Shown: positions 42,742-55,021 of the stretch, in pieces
Layout: each line of letters begins with the position of its first letter
Numbering within the stretch: position 1 is the first letter of the stretch
Assembly: GCA_963854735.1 (NCBI GenBank)
Contig: OY978099.1
Coordinates: 1,426,001 to 1,490,000 of the forward strand
Source: Marvania coccoides
Taxonomy: Eukaryota; Chlorophyta; Trebouxiophyceae; Chlorellales; Chlorellaceae
Length of the DNA stretch: 64,000 nt
Reading direction: 5' to 3'
The notes under the pieces: generated by a model
Databases searched by the model: none
What the model was told of the DNA's origin: nothing
The model's input: only the letters and a program-made list of their open reading frames with translations
Made by a program: the position numbers and the translations under genes

Positions 42742-44617
42742 TCAGTCATTCAGCGACGACAGCACGGGCACCGCTGCCGGGGAGTCCAGCGGGCTCAGCG
42801 GCAATAACAAGCTGCCAGAAGGCGGAAAGGAAGACAGGGAGCCTTCTCTGCCATTGCCCTCCCATCGCTCTTCATCTTCACCCCCCAGCCCAAATGATGC
42901 CAACCTCGCTCCGTACCGCTCGCTCCCCCCTTCATCCCCCCACCCCAACTCTTCAAATACCAAACCAGATGATGACGAAAAGTCGCTTCTTCCCCCACCG
43001 CCTGTGCTTTCCATCGCAGCCAGATTGGAGGCTAACCGCTTTCTGAGGGCCGCCACCTCGGAAATCAGCTCTGCAATGGACCCAGGGCGAGGGGCCAGCA
43101 GCGCTGCCACCCTTCTTGCGGGGGGCGGGGGCGGCGGCAGCGACGCCCTCCCGCTCGCATTCCCCTCGCCAGCCAGCCTGCGCACCGCCGCCGCCGCCGC
43201 GGCAGACTTCAGCGTCTCTCGTGGCGGCAGTTTTGTGGCGCGCGCCGCCAGGCGGGGGCGGCATGGACCTTCCCCGAGAGATTGTGCTGCATTTGTAGCC
43301 GCTGGCATGAGCGGCAAAATGTGACCAAGCTTGGATGCGTTCACGGGAGCGCTATCGCCAGCCCCCCCTCCACTACCCCTGAATTCAAGCCCCTCCAGCC
43401 GCGCACGCAGCGTCGCCGTGCCGTGGCCGAATTCCTCCATTCTCTGCCGCAGCAACGCATCGTTGCTTCCGCTGCTATTCCCCCTGTCTCCCCACCCCTG
43501 CTCGTGCCTGTTGCCGCCCGCCGCGTTCCCTCTCTTCGACTCTGCCCGCAGCAAAACTTCTTCAACTGAACGCTGCCTGCGATGCTGCTGCTGCTGCTGC
43601 TGCTGGGGCTTGCCAGCAAGCCTCTCCATCGTAGTCGCCGCCCCTGTCCTCCATTCTCCGCTGCCTTCGCCCTCTCCATCCAGCCCAGCCGTTGCACCGC
43701 CAGGCTGAGCTTCGGCACCACTAACGCCGCTGCTGCTGTTCAGCTGCTTGGACAACGACAGCATTAGTAGCTGCCCCTGCTGCCGCAGCATCTCTTCGGC
43801 GTGGACCAGCCGCAGCTCCAGCTCAGTCTGATGCCGCTGATGCTGCTGCTCCGCTGCCGCTGCGCTGCCATGGCCGCCATAAGAAAAAGAAAGCTGTTGG
43901 GGGGCTTTGTAGTTTTCACTGCTCCCAGCGGCGTCGCCGTCGCCGCTGCCGTGTGGCTGCCAACCGCTGCCAGCTTCTGAAATCGGCGTTGCCATCTCGA
44001 TAGGCTCAGGCCTCAGACCTGAATCAGAAGCAGCGCCGGTGGTTTCGGGGTCGCGCACGGCGTACGACACGGTGGTCGGCTGAAACGTGAACTGGTCGTG
44101 CAGCTGCTGTGGCGGCAGGGATGATGGCGGCGGTGAAGCGATTTGCCGCCATAGGTAGTGATCCAGCTCCTGAGAAGGGCTGGGATACGCTGGTGAGGGT
44201 CTGGAATGGGGCGATGGCGTAATTTTAGGCTTGGAATAAGGGTAGAGGAGGGCTTTATTAAAGGTCGCGAGCATGGGCGGCGGCATCTGCAAGAAAGGCT
44301 CCTCCAGCCGTCCAGCCTTGAGCTGTTCCAGCAACAGCCGGGTGTATGCGTTCCGGTTTTTTTTGTGGACCACATTGCAGTCGCTCTGCGTGAGACAGCA
44401 TGTGGTGTTTTTGTTAGAAAAAAAATGGTTGAATTGAACTAGTTCGTTTATTTCTACCCCCTACTCCTACCTCCTCTGCAAGCTTCGTGAGCCAAGCCAC
44501 AACCTTCACACGCAGCGTCTTATCCAATATCTTGCACCGGGACGCTATTGACGAACGCAACTTCGCAAAATTTGAGTCGAGACTCAACGGACTGTACGCC
44601 TGGTGCAGGTCCGACAT
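42742..44617 (-). CDS. DUF4485 (CEP112-type) N-terminal domain protein
   Basis: Two exons: 44471-44617 and 42742-44385; 596 residues. The N-terminal ~100 residues resemble DUF4485, the domain at the start of the centrosomal protein CEP112: DKTLRVKVVAWLTKLAEE, then KKNRNAYTRLLLEQLKAGRL and EEPF with PPPML. A polar low-complexity body follows, with a predicted short coiled coil (LELRLVHAEEMLRQQGQLL), poly-Gln (about 43580-43605) and Gly/Ser-rich stretches. It lacks the long coiled-coil rod of CEP112. A centriole or cytoskeletal role is possible but not shown by the sequence. Confidence 0.65.
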
Positions 44618-44944
44618 TGCTGCTGTTAAAGTTATACTTCATAGATACATCTTTATAAAATGGCAGACTTTCGAAATAACCTCTTGCAGAGACTTTTCAA
44701 ACTGCAGCTGAAAAACTTTGACCAAGCTGTGCCTGTTGTTAGAAACCAACTTGTCACATTACATCATGTTATTCTATCTAAAAGCACATTGGCAATTCGA
44801 GCAGTAAAAAACAGAGAAAAATGCGCGCCCTTTCAAAAACGGGAAGAGGAAGAAGTGAAGACAAGCGCCCGCCCAGGTCCGCTCTCTTCTTCATTTCACG
44901 AGCTCACGAGTTCACGAGTATTGTTTCGTCACAGCTCCGCTCCT

Positions 44945-46407
44945 TCACTCCTCGTCCTCTTCCTCCTCCTCCGCCTCGTCCAGCCACTTCACCATGGGCT
45001 CCAGGTCCTTGATGAAGACATTGCGGCCCTTGGGGTTGGATCCCTTGCTGTACCAGAACCGAATGGCGTCCTCCCCCACCACGTCGGTGTCGTACAGCAC
45101 CTTGACGATGTCCGAAAACAGCTTCAGCAGCCGGCTGTCCTCGTAGCAGGTCACCTGGATGGTGTTCAGCAGCGCCGCCTCCATGCGCCCCGACGAGCAG
45201 AACGCCAGCAGCGCCTTGTGGTACCCCTTCAGAGTCTTCAGCACCGAGAACTGTGTCTGCTGCGTGTTCTTGGACCCCGCGGTGTCCAGCACGCCGTCCA
45301 CCAGCCCCAGGTAGATGCATTTTACGATGTCGATGTCCGCTAAGTCGCAGGCCTCCTTCTTGGCCTTGGCCAGGGCAATGACCTCGGCGGTGGTGCGCGG
45401 GGGGTCGTCCGCGATGGCCTCTTTCACCGCGGCGCGCAGTTCCTGGCAGTGCATGTCGTACCGCTTGCGTTTGTTGTACTCGACGAAATCGCCCAGCCCC
45501 GCCGCCCTAAAGTGCTCCTCAAAGTCCTCCCAGGTGCGCTTCTGCTGCGGGAAGAACTCCAGCAGCCGGTCCTGCAGCCGCGCCTTGCGCAGCAGCTCCA
45601 CCATGGGCTCCACGCCCTCGGTCTCGAGGTAATCGCCGAAGAAATCGGTGATGAAGGTGGCGATGGTGCCACGGGCCACCAGGCGGTCCTCCAACGCGGC
45701 GGGCAGCACGCGCTCGGGCAGGACGCCCACCTTGAGCGCGAAGCAACGCGCCATGGCGATGGCGATCTTTTTGCGGCCCTCCTCCTCGTAGAACTCCAGC
45801 GAGAGGATGAGCTTGATGAGCGTCGTTTCGAGGGCCTTCACCAGGAAGGGGCGGCGGCGGATCATGCCCTGGAACCACTTGACGTAGGGCATGATGGCGG
45901 CGCGGTCGGGGGGGGAGGCCAGGATGCTGAAGGGCAGGGTCTTGCCGTCGTGGGAGACGGAGCCGCCTGAAGCGAGGCGGGCGCCGGCAAAGGCCACCTC
46001 GAACAGGACGTCGCCATAGCGGTTAAAATCGAGCTCGGCGCTGTCTAAGACCTTGTTCGCCGCATCGAGGGTGCGCTCGATGTCGTCGCTCTCCTTGGCA
46101 TCCGCAAGAACATCGATCACAGCGTCGGCAAAGGACTGGGGGTCATGCGGTACGACGATGTTCCTCTTTCTGGTTTTGAGGCGTACGCCACTGCAAAAGA
46201 TTGGGGACAAACGAGAGGGAGGTGAGCGAGATCAACCCCACTGAAATTGAAAAAGGCGATGGAATGTTTGCATGACGGGCACTCACGCAAGCGTCGGCTT
46301 CTCCTCTTTTTGACTGCATCATGCGGAATGAACACCAAATTTAGTTGTGGGTTGCAGCAACAGAGTTGGCGGCTGGCAAATCAAATCAAATTGCAAACTC
46401 ACCTCAT
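44945..46407 (-). CDS. BZW1: BZW/5MP-type translation regulator with W2 domain
   Basis: Three coding exons: 46403-46407, 46287-46313 and 44945-46190; 425 residues. The first coding exon is ATGAG only; exon 2 gives QKEEKPTLA and exon 3 GVRLKTRKRN, recreating the Lys-Pro-Thr-Leu ... Lys-Thr-Arg-Lys-Arg start of animal BZW proteins. The middle is a HEAT/MA3-like helical region (IAMARCFALKVGVLPERVLP). The C-terminal W2 (eIF5C) domain runs to about 410 and ends in an acidic/aromatic box (AIRFWYSKG, KWLDEAEEEEEDEE). 5MP proteins mimic eIF5, bind eIF2 and limit start at non-AUG codons. Divergent from the RETICULATA-like gene. Confidence 0.95.
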
Positions 46408-46696
46408 AAACCTGTTACGTTTATGTTGGGCGTCGCTGGGCCTAATGCACCGGATTAAAAATACACTACGTTTAAAAAGTTAATATTGAGTGAGGGCATG
46501 TCGAACTCCAGCAAACCCAATTGCTTGCAAGGCACCGTTCTCACTGAAAGACTGACCCGCCAGCTCTGGGCACACATATAATTAATTTGGACATCGAACC
46601 AGTGTCGGATCGCATCAAGCATTGACTCAGACCGTATTTCGACGTAGCACTTTCTGTCCCAATTCAATTAATCTTTTTTCTCTTCAAAGTTCTGAT
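46408..46696. other. Divergent promoter region (BZW / RETICULATA-like)
   Basis: 289 bases between two start codons. No recognisable element; it must hold both transcription starts and the untranslated part of BZW exon 1. Confidence 0.45.
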
Positions 46697-48326
46697 ATGA
46701 TGGCCAGCTTCGCGGGTGCCGGCTTGGCATCTCTGCATCGGCCCGCGCTACATGCATCCATGAAGCGCAGACTAGTGGTCAACCAGGTGCGCTACTGTCG
46801 GCTCTCCCTCGAGTTGTTTTCACACATCTCTTCGTCGAACCCTCGTGAAAACGCCCTGGCCTTTTGTCACTCACTCAACAAAACTTGATGATACGCCCTG
46901 CAGGTGCCGACCGCTTCGTCCGATGCTGCAGCCAATTCCTCTGCAGCCAGCACTGCTATCGGCAAGTTCGCTTTCCCTGCCGCCGTTCTCCCAGGTTTTG
47001 GTGGCCTGTTCGCTGCTGGGGTGCGCAGCTCCGTGGCCAGCCACCCCGCTACTACCACCCTCAGGCGCGCTGCCGCCGCTGAGGGCGACACGGCAAGCAC
47101 TGACGGCAATTCTGGCGACTCTGGCAATGGAAATTCTGGAGGAAACGGCGGGGACGAGGGTGCCAAGGGGGACGGCGATGATGAGGAGGAGTTCTTGAAC
47201 CTGCAGCAGGCGGAGGAAATGGCTGCGTCAAAGGGCATCGACCTGCCTGAGGATTTTGCCGCTGCCGCCCGCGACGGCGGCCTGCGCCGCTCCATTCTGC
47301 AGCAGTATGCGGCCATCGCCACCGGCGGCGCCCTCAGCAGCGCCCTCGCTCGCTCCATCCCCGCCTTCCGCGACCGTCTGATCGCCGACCGCCTGTACTT
47401 TTTCAAAATCTTGGCGGAGGTCACCATCGACTCTGCCTGCGCCACCGTAGCAGAGCTGCGCAAGCGGGGGGACGAGTTCTGGGACGAGTTTGAGTTCTAT
47501 TTGTCGGATCTGGTGGTGGGTCTGGTGCTGGACGTAGTGCTGGTGACCCTGCTGGCCCCTGTGGCGATTGCAGGTCGGGAGAAGAAGGTTGCTGCCACTG
47601 GTGAGAGCAGAGAGCGAACACGTCAATATGATGCTTCGAAAACCTGTTTAGTGTTTGGATTAATGATTCAGTGGATTAAAACAGTGCATTATCAATATCT
47701 TTTGATCTTATGATGAGCGTTTCCCTCAATTTATTTATTTTATTTGTAGGGCTGCGGAGGTGGGCCTCCAAGCTGCCGTCTGCGGTGTTTGAGAAGTCCC
47801 CCGCTGCCTCGCGGTACACTCTGTCCGACAGGGTCGGGTGCTACGTCGCCAGGGCGATGGAGTACTCGCTGGCAGGCATGGCGTGCGGAGTCGTGGGGCA
47901 GGGCATCGCCAGCGGCATGATGCAGCTCAAGTGAGTGCCTCATACTCTCTGACCTCCAATCCCAATCAAATATGCTCATTTATCGCTTCGTTTCGCTCAT
48001 CCCCCCATTAAAATCGGATAATTAATTAATGCGGATTTTCTGTGTGTTTTTTTCTCCTTGGCAGGAGACACTACTATGGAGGCAAAGAGGACGACGTGGC
48101 GGTACCGCCTGTACTGGAGACTGGACTGGTGTGGGGCTTGTTCATGGCTGTTTCTGCCAACACCCGTTACCAGCTGGTGTTTGGTTTAGAGCGGATTGTG
48201 GACCAAACAATTGCCCGCAAGGTGCCGCAGATCGCATACCTCACCACCACACTCATCCGATTCGGAAACAACGTAGTGGGAGGGGAGCAGTTCATCGACA
48301 TGGCGCGCTGGGCAGGCATCCAGTAA
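46697..48326 (+). CDS. RETICULATA-related chloroplast membrane protein (DUF3411)
   Basis: Four exons: 46697-46786, 46904-47600, 47750-47930 and 48065-48326; 409 residues. An Ala/Ser/Arg-rich transit peptide covers roughly 1-85. A Gly/Asp-rich spacer and an acidic helix (EEEFLNLQQAEEMAASKGI) precede the DUF3411 domain: IPAFRDRLIADRLYFFKILA, DLVVGLVLDVVLVTLLAPVA, GCYVARAMEYSLAGMACGVV and VLETGLVWGLFMAVSANTRY. RETICULATA family proteins sit in the plastid envelope and, in Arabidopsis, affect mesophyll development and plastid metabolism; RER1 and RE mutants have reticulate leaves. Here the transport substrate, if any, is unknown. Confidence 0.9.
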
Positions 48327-48876
48327 ACGCTGCAGCCCTTTGCTGTGTGTGACGATTTTTTGATTTAGAAAATTTCAGAAACTTACCCTCTCCCTTAACC
48401 CCCTTGTTCCTGCTATTGCATTTCTTTTGCTTTCAAACGTCTTCTACTTTACGTTTGCTCGCTTTTTCTGTGATTTTAACGGGATTGCAATCTTTTGCAC
48501 CTTCTCACATTTTAGCGCATGACATAATCAATGACGTTTGCATGTCTGCTAGTGGCCTCAACTACAATAAAAGACAGGCCAGAGCCACACCTGATCTATT
48601 AAAGCAGTTTTTAGAGTACAGGGACTCTCTGGCTGTCAAATATTTTCCCCTTCCCATGATGAGCGGTAGGCAGAGTCTGGATTTCATCGCCTTTTATATT
48701 TTCTCCCTCTCAAAGCTCTCGCAATAACTTTCTGCTCTTCCACATTCCCTTCGAAATACTCAATGCTCATTTCACAACGCTCCCCAAGAGAGGGAGCGGA
48801 GCCTGCGCAATAAACCTCCATATATATTTGTATATTTTAAAAAACGTTTTATTTCCTTTTCCCCCACATTCGACCA
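48327..48876. other. Convergent 3' regions
   Basis: 550 bases between convergent genes. An open frame at 48404-48727 lacks homology and has low-GC codon use. I see no supported gene. Confidence 0.5.
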
Positions 48877-50881
48877 TCACCGCAACTGAATCACCCCCGC
48901 CGCAATCAGCTTGTCAATCTTTTTCGCAATCTCAGGGTGCTTCAGGTGGCGCTGCGCTGCTGCCGGGTCCTCCTGCATTTCTGCCAAGACGTTGCGCATC
49001 ACAGGGTCGCTCAGGATGCTCTGCACCTCGGGGTCTGCCATGGCCTTGGCCTGCCGCTCCTTGATCTCGTCTTCAGTGCCCTCACCGCGGTTCATGCGGT
49101 TGATGGCCTGCACGCAGCGCAAGAGGCCTTCCTTGAGCTCAGCGTTCTCGGGGTCGTGGGAGAGACCCTCCTCGTACGTCTTGATCGCCTTGTCAAACTC
49201 CTTCATGAAGAACTGCAAGTAAAATAATCGGGGAAAGATGGTAAGACACAAAAACAAATATGAAAAGGGTCGTTAAAGTTATGTAATTTGGTATGCGCTA
49301 GCTCGCAATAAACTGCTGAATTTGGTTATATACAATAGGATTAACAAACTCCCTTACCTGCAGGTGCCCCTTGCGGGAGTATCCCTTGACAAAGGTCGGC
49401 TCGAGGCGGATGCACTCCTCAGCGTCCTTCATCCCCTCGTTCCACGCGCCCAGCTTGGTGTAGCACGCCGCGCGGTTGGAGAACAGCTTGTACGCCTCAG
49501 GATTCACCTTGGCGGGCCCCCGCTTCAGCGCCTCGCTGTAATGTGCCACCGCCTCGGGGTAGCGCTGCGCCTTGAACGCGGCGTTGCCCTTCTCCTTCTC
49601 CTCAGCGCTCAGCGCCTCGTCTACGTACGCCTCCTCCCGCGCCTCCTTGAGCGTCTTCTCCGCCTCCTGCAGCCGCTTCAGCGTGTCGGCGTTGCGGTGT
49701 TCGGTCAAAGACCGGTTGTACACCGCAATCGCGCCCTCCAGGTCGCCCTGCTTGACCAGGGCGTTGCCCTTGCGGGTCATAGCGCGCGCAATGAGCTTAT
49801 AGTCGGCCCGCAGCTCGCGCCCCCGCTCTATCGCCTGGTCGCAGTCAGCCACGCACCCCTGAAAGTCGCCCTGCTCAAACTTGACCGCGGCGCGGTTGGT
49901 GATGAAGGAGACGTCGCGGTCCCACAGCTCCAGCGCGCGGTCGTAGTGCCGAATGGCCTCCGCAAAGTCCTTTTTTTTGTATGCCTCGTTGCCAGCCTCC
50001 TTCTCCTTATTCGCAGCCGCCTTCGCCTCCGCCTCCGCCTTGGCTTCGTCCGTCATGTCTACATCCGGTTCAGGGGCCGGCTCAGGTGCAGGTTTGCCGG
50101 CGGATTTGGGCTTGGCAGCCTCGGCGGTATCTTCGCCCTCCGTGGGTCCGCCCTCGAAGCCGCTAGGGAAGGCGCCAGGACCCCAGCCTTGAGCCACCGC
50201 CATGGCTACATCCAGAGCCACCAAGAACCGCTCGTCCTCGGCGTATTTCTCTATGTTCTTGGGGTTGTTTGCCACGTCCCGCAGCATCGACATGAAGTCC
50301 GGCTGAGACATGAAGGGCCGGGTGCGGGAGTCAATGGCCAGGCGCGCCAAAAATTCGGGGCTGGAGAATATCTCGCCGAATCCCTTGCGCGCGGAGCCCC
50401 CCTGGGGCTGCGAGCCAGCCTGCAAGGCTGCCTGAGCGTCTGCCAGCCCAGCTTTCAGCTGCTCGTTGGAGGGATCCAGCTTGAGGCCTTCGGAGTAGGC
50501 GGCCACGGCGTCCTCCCAGCGGCGCAGGCCGTGCAGGGCCGCGCCCTTGCGGGAGTACCCCTTGGGCCAGTCAGGTTTTACCTCCACCGCCTTGTTGCCG
50601 TCGCTCAATGCGTCTTCGTAGCGGCCCAGGCTGGAGTAGGCGGCGGAGCGGTTGCTGTAGAGCACGTGGTTGGCGGGGTCCACGGCGATGGCGTCGGTGA
50701 AGTGCTGCGCTGCCTCCTCGAATCTCTGGGCAGCAAAGGCAGCGTTGCCTTTCGCCTGCGGTGGAGGGAGTTCAGAGGAGTGGTTGAGCGCATTGTGGGT
50801 TGTATATGATGCTTGGTGACGCACTACATGCAATGAAAACGTCAAAGAGCTGCTTACCTTGAGTTCATCACTCGGAGCCAT
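48877..50881 (-). CDS. STI1: STI1/HOP, Hsp70-Hsp90 organising co-chaperone
   Basis: Three exons: 50858-50881, 49358-50755 and 48877-49212; 585 residues. MAPSDELK leads straight into TPR1 (KGNAAFAAQRFEEAAQHFTD), then a DP1/STI1 motif (SPEFLARLAIDSRTRPFMSQ). A charged linker separates these from TPR2A (KEAGNEAYKKKDFAEAIRHY), TPR2B (KEKGNAAFKAQRYPEAVAHY) and the DP2 domain (DPEVQSILSDPVMRNVLAEM). This is the full domain order of yeast Sti1. It bridges Hsp70 and Hsp90 and passes client proteins between them in the cytosol. The carboxylate-clamp Lys/Asn residues (KGNAAF, NRSAAYS) are visible. It is divergent from the Myb gene, and a TTCTAGAA heat-shock-like site lies 132 bases upstream. Confidence 0.95.
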
Positions 50882-51012
50882 CTGAAATTGCTTTTCGTCT
50901 GATGAGTCTATGCCTGATGCACGTGCCGCCGCGGCACACGTGTCGATTATGTTTTCAGGTTAAATTTGGAAATAGGTTTGAGCTCATGTGGAGAAGGAGG
51001 CAAGCCAAAAAA

Positions 51013-51020
51013 TTCTAGAA
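51013..51020. promoter_or_regulatory. Possible heat shock element core
   Basis: TTCTAGAA is a head-to-head pair of nTTCn/nGAAn units, 132 bases upstream of the STI1 start. A functional element usually needs three units; the third here is only partial. Chance occurrence is possible. Confidence 0.3.
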
Positions 51021-51109
51021 GGAGTCGGGTTTGACCAAAGAGGCGCGGAATTTGCCGCCAAGTTTAAATTTTATTTTCATCATAACACCTTCTGACACGG
51101 CTCGACACG

Positions 51110-52997
51110 ATGTCAGTGCCGTGGGCATCGATGCTGGTCTTTGTGCTCGAGGGTGCGAAAAAAAACAAGATGAATCGAGACGAGGCTGTGAAGAGCGCTG
51201 TCAAATTTGCGATTAAACAAAAAATTGCAAAAAAAAGCGAGAAAAAGGAGCTCTCTGCTCAGCTGCAGGAGCTGTTGGCAAGGTGAACTCATATTTTCAT
51301 GGCATTTCGCCGCCCACCGCCTTTTTTTTTTTACACCGAAATTCCAACACTGTTCAAGCTCAAATTGATACAGTGGCCAAGTGGCAGGGGTTGAGGCTAA
51401 GGGGGAGAACGTCCGGCGCAGCAAGACCAAGGAGAAGAAGGGGGTGACAAGGCGGCCTGAGGTTGTGGCGCCTCCCACGCAGGCAGCTGCGAGCGGCAAG
51501 GAGACGACGAAACGGAAGAAGGCGAAGGAGGACGGGAAGGAGAAGAAGAGAAAGCGCGACGACAGCGGCGCTGCTGCGGCTGCAGCGCCTCTGGCAGCGG
51601 CAGCCGGGGGCAGCGGAGAGCAGGAAAAGGAAGGGGAAAATAAGAGGAAGAAAAATGAGGAGGGCGCTGATGCGGCGGTGGAGGAGGATGTGGAAGACGA
51701 GAGTGGGCAGAAGAAGAGGAAGAAAAAGGAGAAAAAGCAGCGGAAGGAGGATGCCAGTGCTGCAGCCAACGCAGCTCCACTTTCCGCTGCTGCCGCAGCC
51801 GGAGCGGAGGAGGAGGAGGACAGAGCCGCAGATGCAAAGAAGAGTAAGCGGAGGAAGAAAGCGTCGGACGCCGCGCCTTCAGCGGCAGTTGCAGAGCAGG
51901 CCGACGCCCCCGTCCCTGCAACCGCCGCCGCTGCCGCTCCCACCGCAGCGCTGGCCATTGGCAACGCCGCAGACGACGACTCCGAGCCCGAGCAGCAGCG
52001 TTGGCGCGCCAGCCACCAGCGCGACGACGTCAAGAGCGGCGCCTACAGCGCCAATGAGAAAGCGGCGCTGCGGGGGGCGGTGGAGGCTTTCGCGCGCTCC
52101 CGCGGGTTCTCCACCTCCGACTACTCCTGGCTGATGGCCTCGCGCGGCCACCGCGGCGCGGAGACGCTGGGGGTGTGGAAAGAGGTCGCCAGGGCGCTGC
52201 CACAGCGCACAATAAAATCGGTGGCCAGCGCCGGCAACCGAATGTTCCACCCAGACGCGAACAAGGGGAAGTGGAGCGCGCAGGAGGACGCGGACCTGCT
52301 GGCGGCGGTGGATGCCAAGGGCAATGCGTGGGCTGCGATAGGGACGCAGCTGGGGCGGACGCGGGAGGCCTGCCGGGTTCGGTGGCGGGAGATTCGGCTG
52401 GGTGACAAGCGCGCGCACGGTGCGTGGCAGGAAGACGAGGTGCAGCGTCTGCTGGAAGCGGTGAACGAGTACCTGGAGGCGCGGAAGGCGGCCGAGGGGG
52501 AGAGCAGAGACGGCGGCGCGGCCGCTGCTGCTGCTGAGGGAGAGAAGAAGGCTGATCGGCGGCTGGTGCTGGATGACATCGACTGGGGGGTGGTTTCCAC
52601 CCGCGTGGGCACCCGCAGCAACGTGCAGTGCCTGGAGAAGTGGTACGACCAGCTGTCGCCGTCGATGGTGGCCCGAGGAGATTGGGGCGCCGGGGACGAT
52701 CGCCGCATGCTGCGCGCGCTGTGGGGGCTGGCCCCCGCCGCGGAATATTCTGTGCCGTGGGGGGAGCTGGTGGGCGGGCGCACGGCGGCGCAGGCGCGGC
52801 GGCGGTGGCGTCTCATGTCAAAAGCGGTGCCGCAGCACCGAGACAAAGAGTTCTCGCAGGTGGTGGAGGAGCTGGTGACCAAGTACTTGCCGCATCTGAA
52901 GGAAAGGGAGCAGCAAGGCGCAGTGGCGGCGGCGGCGGCAGCAGGCGGAGGAGGACAAGGAGGGGGGCAGGGCAGTGATGATCTTGCGTCAGAGTGA
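51110..52997 (+). CDS. Myb/SANT protein of the Reb1/TTF1 type
   Basis: Two exons: 51110-51282 and 51374-52997; 598 residues (a second in-frame ATG at 51170 gives a shorter form). The N-terminal ~200 residues are Lys/Glu/Ala-rich with many nuclear-localisation-like runs (KKRKKKEKKQRKE). Myb-like units follow: GAYSANEKAALRGAVEAFAR, GKWSAQEDADLLAAVDAKGN with AWAAIGTQLGRTREACRVRW, then HGAWQEDEVQRLLEAVNEYL, a DIDWGVVSTRVGTRSNVQCL region, and a last unit (GDWGAGDDRRMLRALWGLAP). This tandem arrangement with a basic N-terminus matches Pol I termination/silencing factors Reb1 and TTF-I and animal DMTF1. A role in rDNA transcription is inferred, not shown. Confidence 0.8.
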
Positions 52998-53274
52998 ATC
53001 TTATCCAGTTTGAGAAAGGCTGTTTAACGCTTCTGTAATAAAGAAACCAGCTGTTTGCGACTTTTTAAAAAAAGTCTCTAATTTGATGGCCAGCCAGAAA
53101 AGGCTCGAAAAGGTAATGCAGGAGAAAAAAAATGTATTTATTATTTTCATTATTATTTGAATTTGAGTCGCTCCATTTATCAAAATATACATAAAGACCT
53201 TCAATTAGGGGGTTAACAACACGCATTTTCACAATTTTCATACATCACCCCTTTTATATATCGAAGTGCTCAAA

Positions 53275-55021
53275 ATGCCAGCAGCCGCAGCGAGTCAGCA
53301 CTGGCTCAGCCTAAAGATCGAGGGCAGATGTGCACCTGGGCGGTCCAGACGTCGCGCATTCTCGGTGCAGAGCGCGGCCTCCAATGGCTTAACTCCTGGA
53401 ACTTACGCCGCTCCCAGCCTCCCTGACCCCCTCTCACCCAACCCCACCATCGTTGTTCTGGGCGGGACCGGCCGCGTGGGCGCTTCCACTGCAGCTGCTC
53501 TGCTGCGTGCTGTGCCCTCTGCCTCCCTGACGTTGGCCTCCCGCAGCAAAGCCAGCTTCGACGAGGCCATTGCTCGCAGGCCAGAGCTCAAAGCCGCCAC
53601 CCACTGCATCGCCGACGCCAACGATCCAGCCTCCGTAAGTCTACACTTCTCTAATACCGAATTCCTTCTCAATATTTCATTATAAATTCTATAAATAGAC
53701 TTTGTTAACAATTATTTTGTTGTGCCACCTTTTGGTGCAGCTGGAGGCTGTGCTACGCGGGGCAGATCTCGTGATCCACGCCGCAGGGCCCTTCCAGCGC
53801 CGCCAGACCTCTTCCGTGCTAGAAACCGCCATTGCCGTGGGCGTTCCTTATCTGGACGTTTGCGACGACACAGAGCGCTCCTGCGCCGCAAAAGCGCTGC
53901 ACGATAAAGCGGTCGCCGCAGGGGTACCCGCGATCACGTCAGCTGGCATTTACCCCGGCGTTAGCAACGTCATGGCCGCACACATGCTGTCAATTGCTCG
54001 AGGAGAATACGCCCCAGACTTCAGCAGCTATGCAGCCCCTCCTGAGGACGCGCCGCAGCCCAAACGCGTGCTGTACTCGTACTACACCGCTGGTAGCGGC
54101 GGCGCAGGTCCCACCATCCTGGACACAACGTTTCTTTTGGCGGGGGAGGAGGTCAGGGCGTTTAAAGACGGAGAGGAAGTTATTTTGCCATCTGTGAGCA
54201 ACCGGCGGGTGGTGGACTTTGGGCCGGGGGTGGGTCGTAAAGGCGTGTGGTTGTACCCCCTGCCCGAGGTGTGGAGCGGCCGGCAGGTGTTTGGCGTTCC
54301 CAGCATCAGCGCTAGGTTTGGAACTGACCCAGACGTGTGGAACTGGGCCATGTGGGCGCTAGCACGCCTGGCGCCGAAAAGTGAGAACCGCATTACATTA
54401 TCCTAGCGCTAAACAAATTTAAATGCATGTTTTTTCAATGAATGTCATTTCCCTCCTGGTGCAGGTGTGCTGCAGAATCCTGCGAGCGTCAAGGCGCTCT
54501 CCAAGATCGTTGACCCGCTGGTGCGCGCGGTGGATGGCATGGTGGGCGAGCAGGTTGCCATGCTGGTGGAGGCGGAGCTCAGTGGTGAGTGGGGGGGAAA
54601 GGGTGGACGAATATATCTTCTTTATCTTCGCAAAAAAATTAATATAGCATTCATTTGTAAAATATTAAATTACTGCATTATGGCATATTGAAATGTGATT
54701 TGGAATTGGAATAAATGCATCCTAGCATTCTCACTGCAATCTTTTCATTTATTCGTTGCAGACGGCAAGATTGCCGCTGGCCTCTTCGTGCACGACAAGC
54801 TGTCGGAGAGCGTGGGCATCTGCACCGCCGCGTTCGCGCGGTGCATGTTGGCTGGGCAGACGGCGCCCGGGGTGTGGTGGCCAGAGGAGCAGGGAGCTTT
54901 GAGCGATCGTAGGGCACTGCTGCAGATGTCCAGCGAAGGAACAAAGAGGTTCCTGCTGAACAAACCGCCGTGGGCCATCGAGTCTGAGCCCGTGCAGCTC
55001 GGCCTCGGGTTTTATTGGTGA
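53275..55021 (+). CDS. Saccharopine dehydrogenase-like oxidoreductase
   Basis: Four exons: 53275-53634, 53741-54380, 54465-54584 and 54762-55021; 459 residues. An Arg/Ser/Ala-rich leader (residues 1-40) suggests plastid or mitochondrial import. The Rossmann motif IVVLGGTGRVGASTAAALL starts near 60, followed by LTLASRSKASFDEA and VIHAAGPFQRRQTSSVLETA, which match the NADP-binding domain of the saccharopine dehydrogenase family. VGVPYLDVCDDTE, ITSAGIYPGVSNVMAAHML and a C-terminal FVHDKLSESVGICTA segment are typical of the uncharacterised plant and cyanobacterial members, not of lysine catabolic enzymes. Its substrate is unknown. Confidence 0.85.

Noticed and set aside
48404..48727. 107-codon plus-strand frame after the RETICULATA-like gene
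   Set aside because: Low-GC codon use unlike neighbours and no homology; more likely 3' UTR.
49322..50809. 495-codon open frame on the plus strand
   Set aside because: It is the antisense shadow of the STI1 exon; repeated TPR codons and high GC keep the opposite strand open.
51113..52033. 306-codon minus-strand Ser/Ala/Phe-rich frame
   Set aside because: Antisense of the Lys/Glu/Ala-rich N-terminus of the Myb gene.
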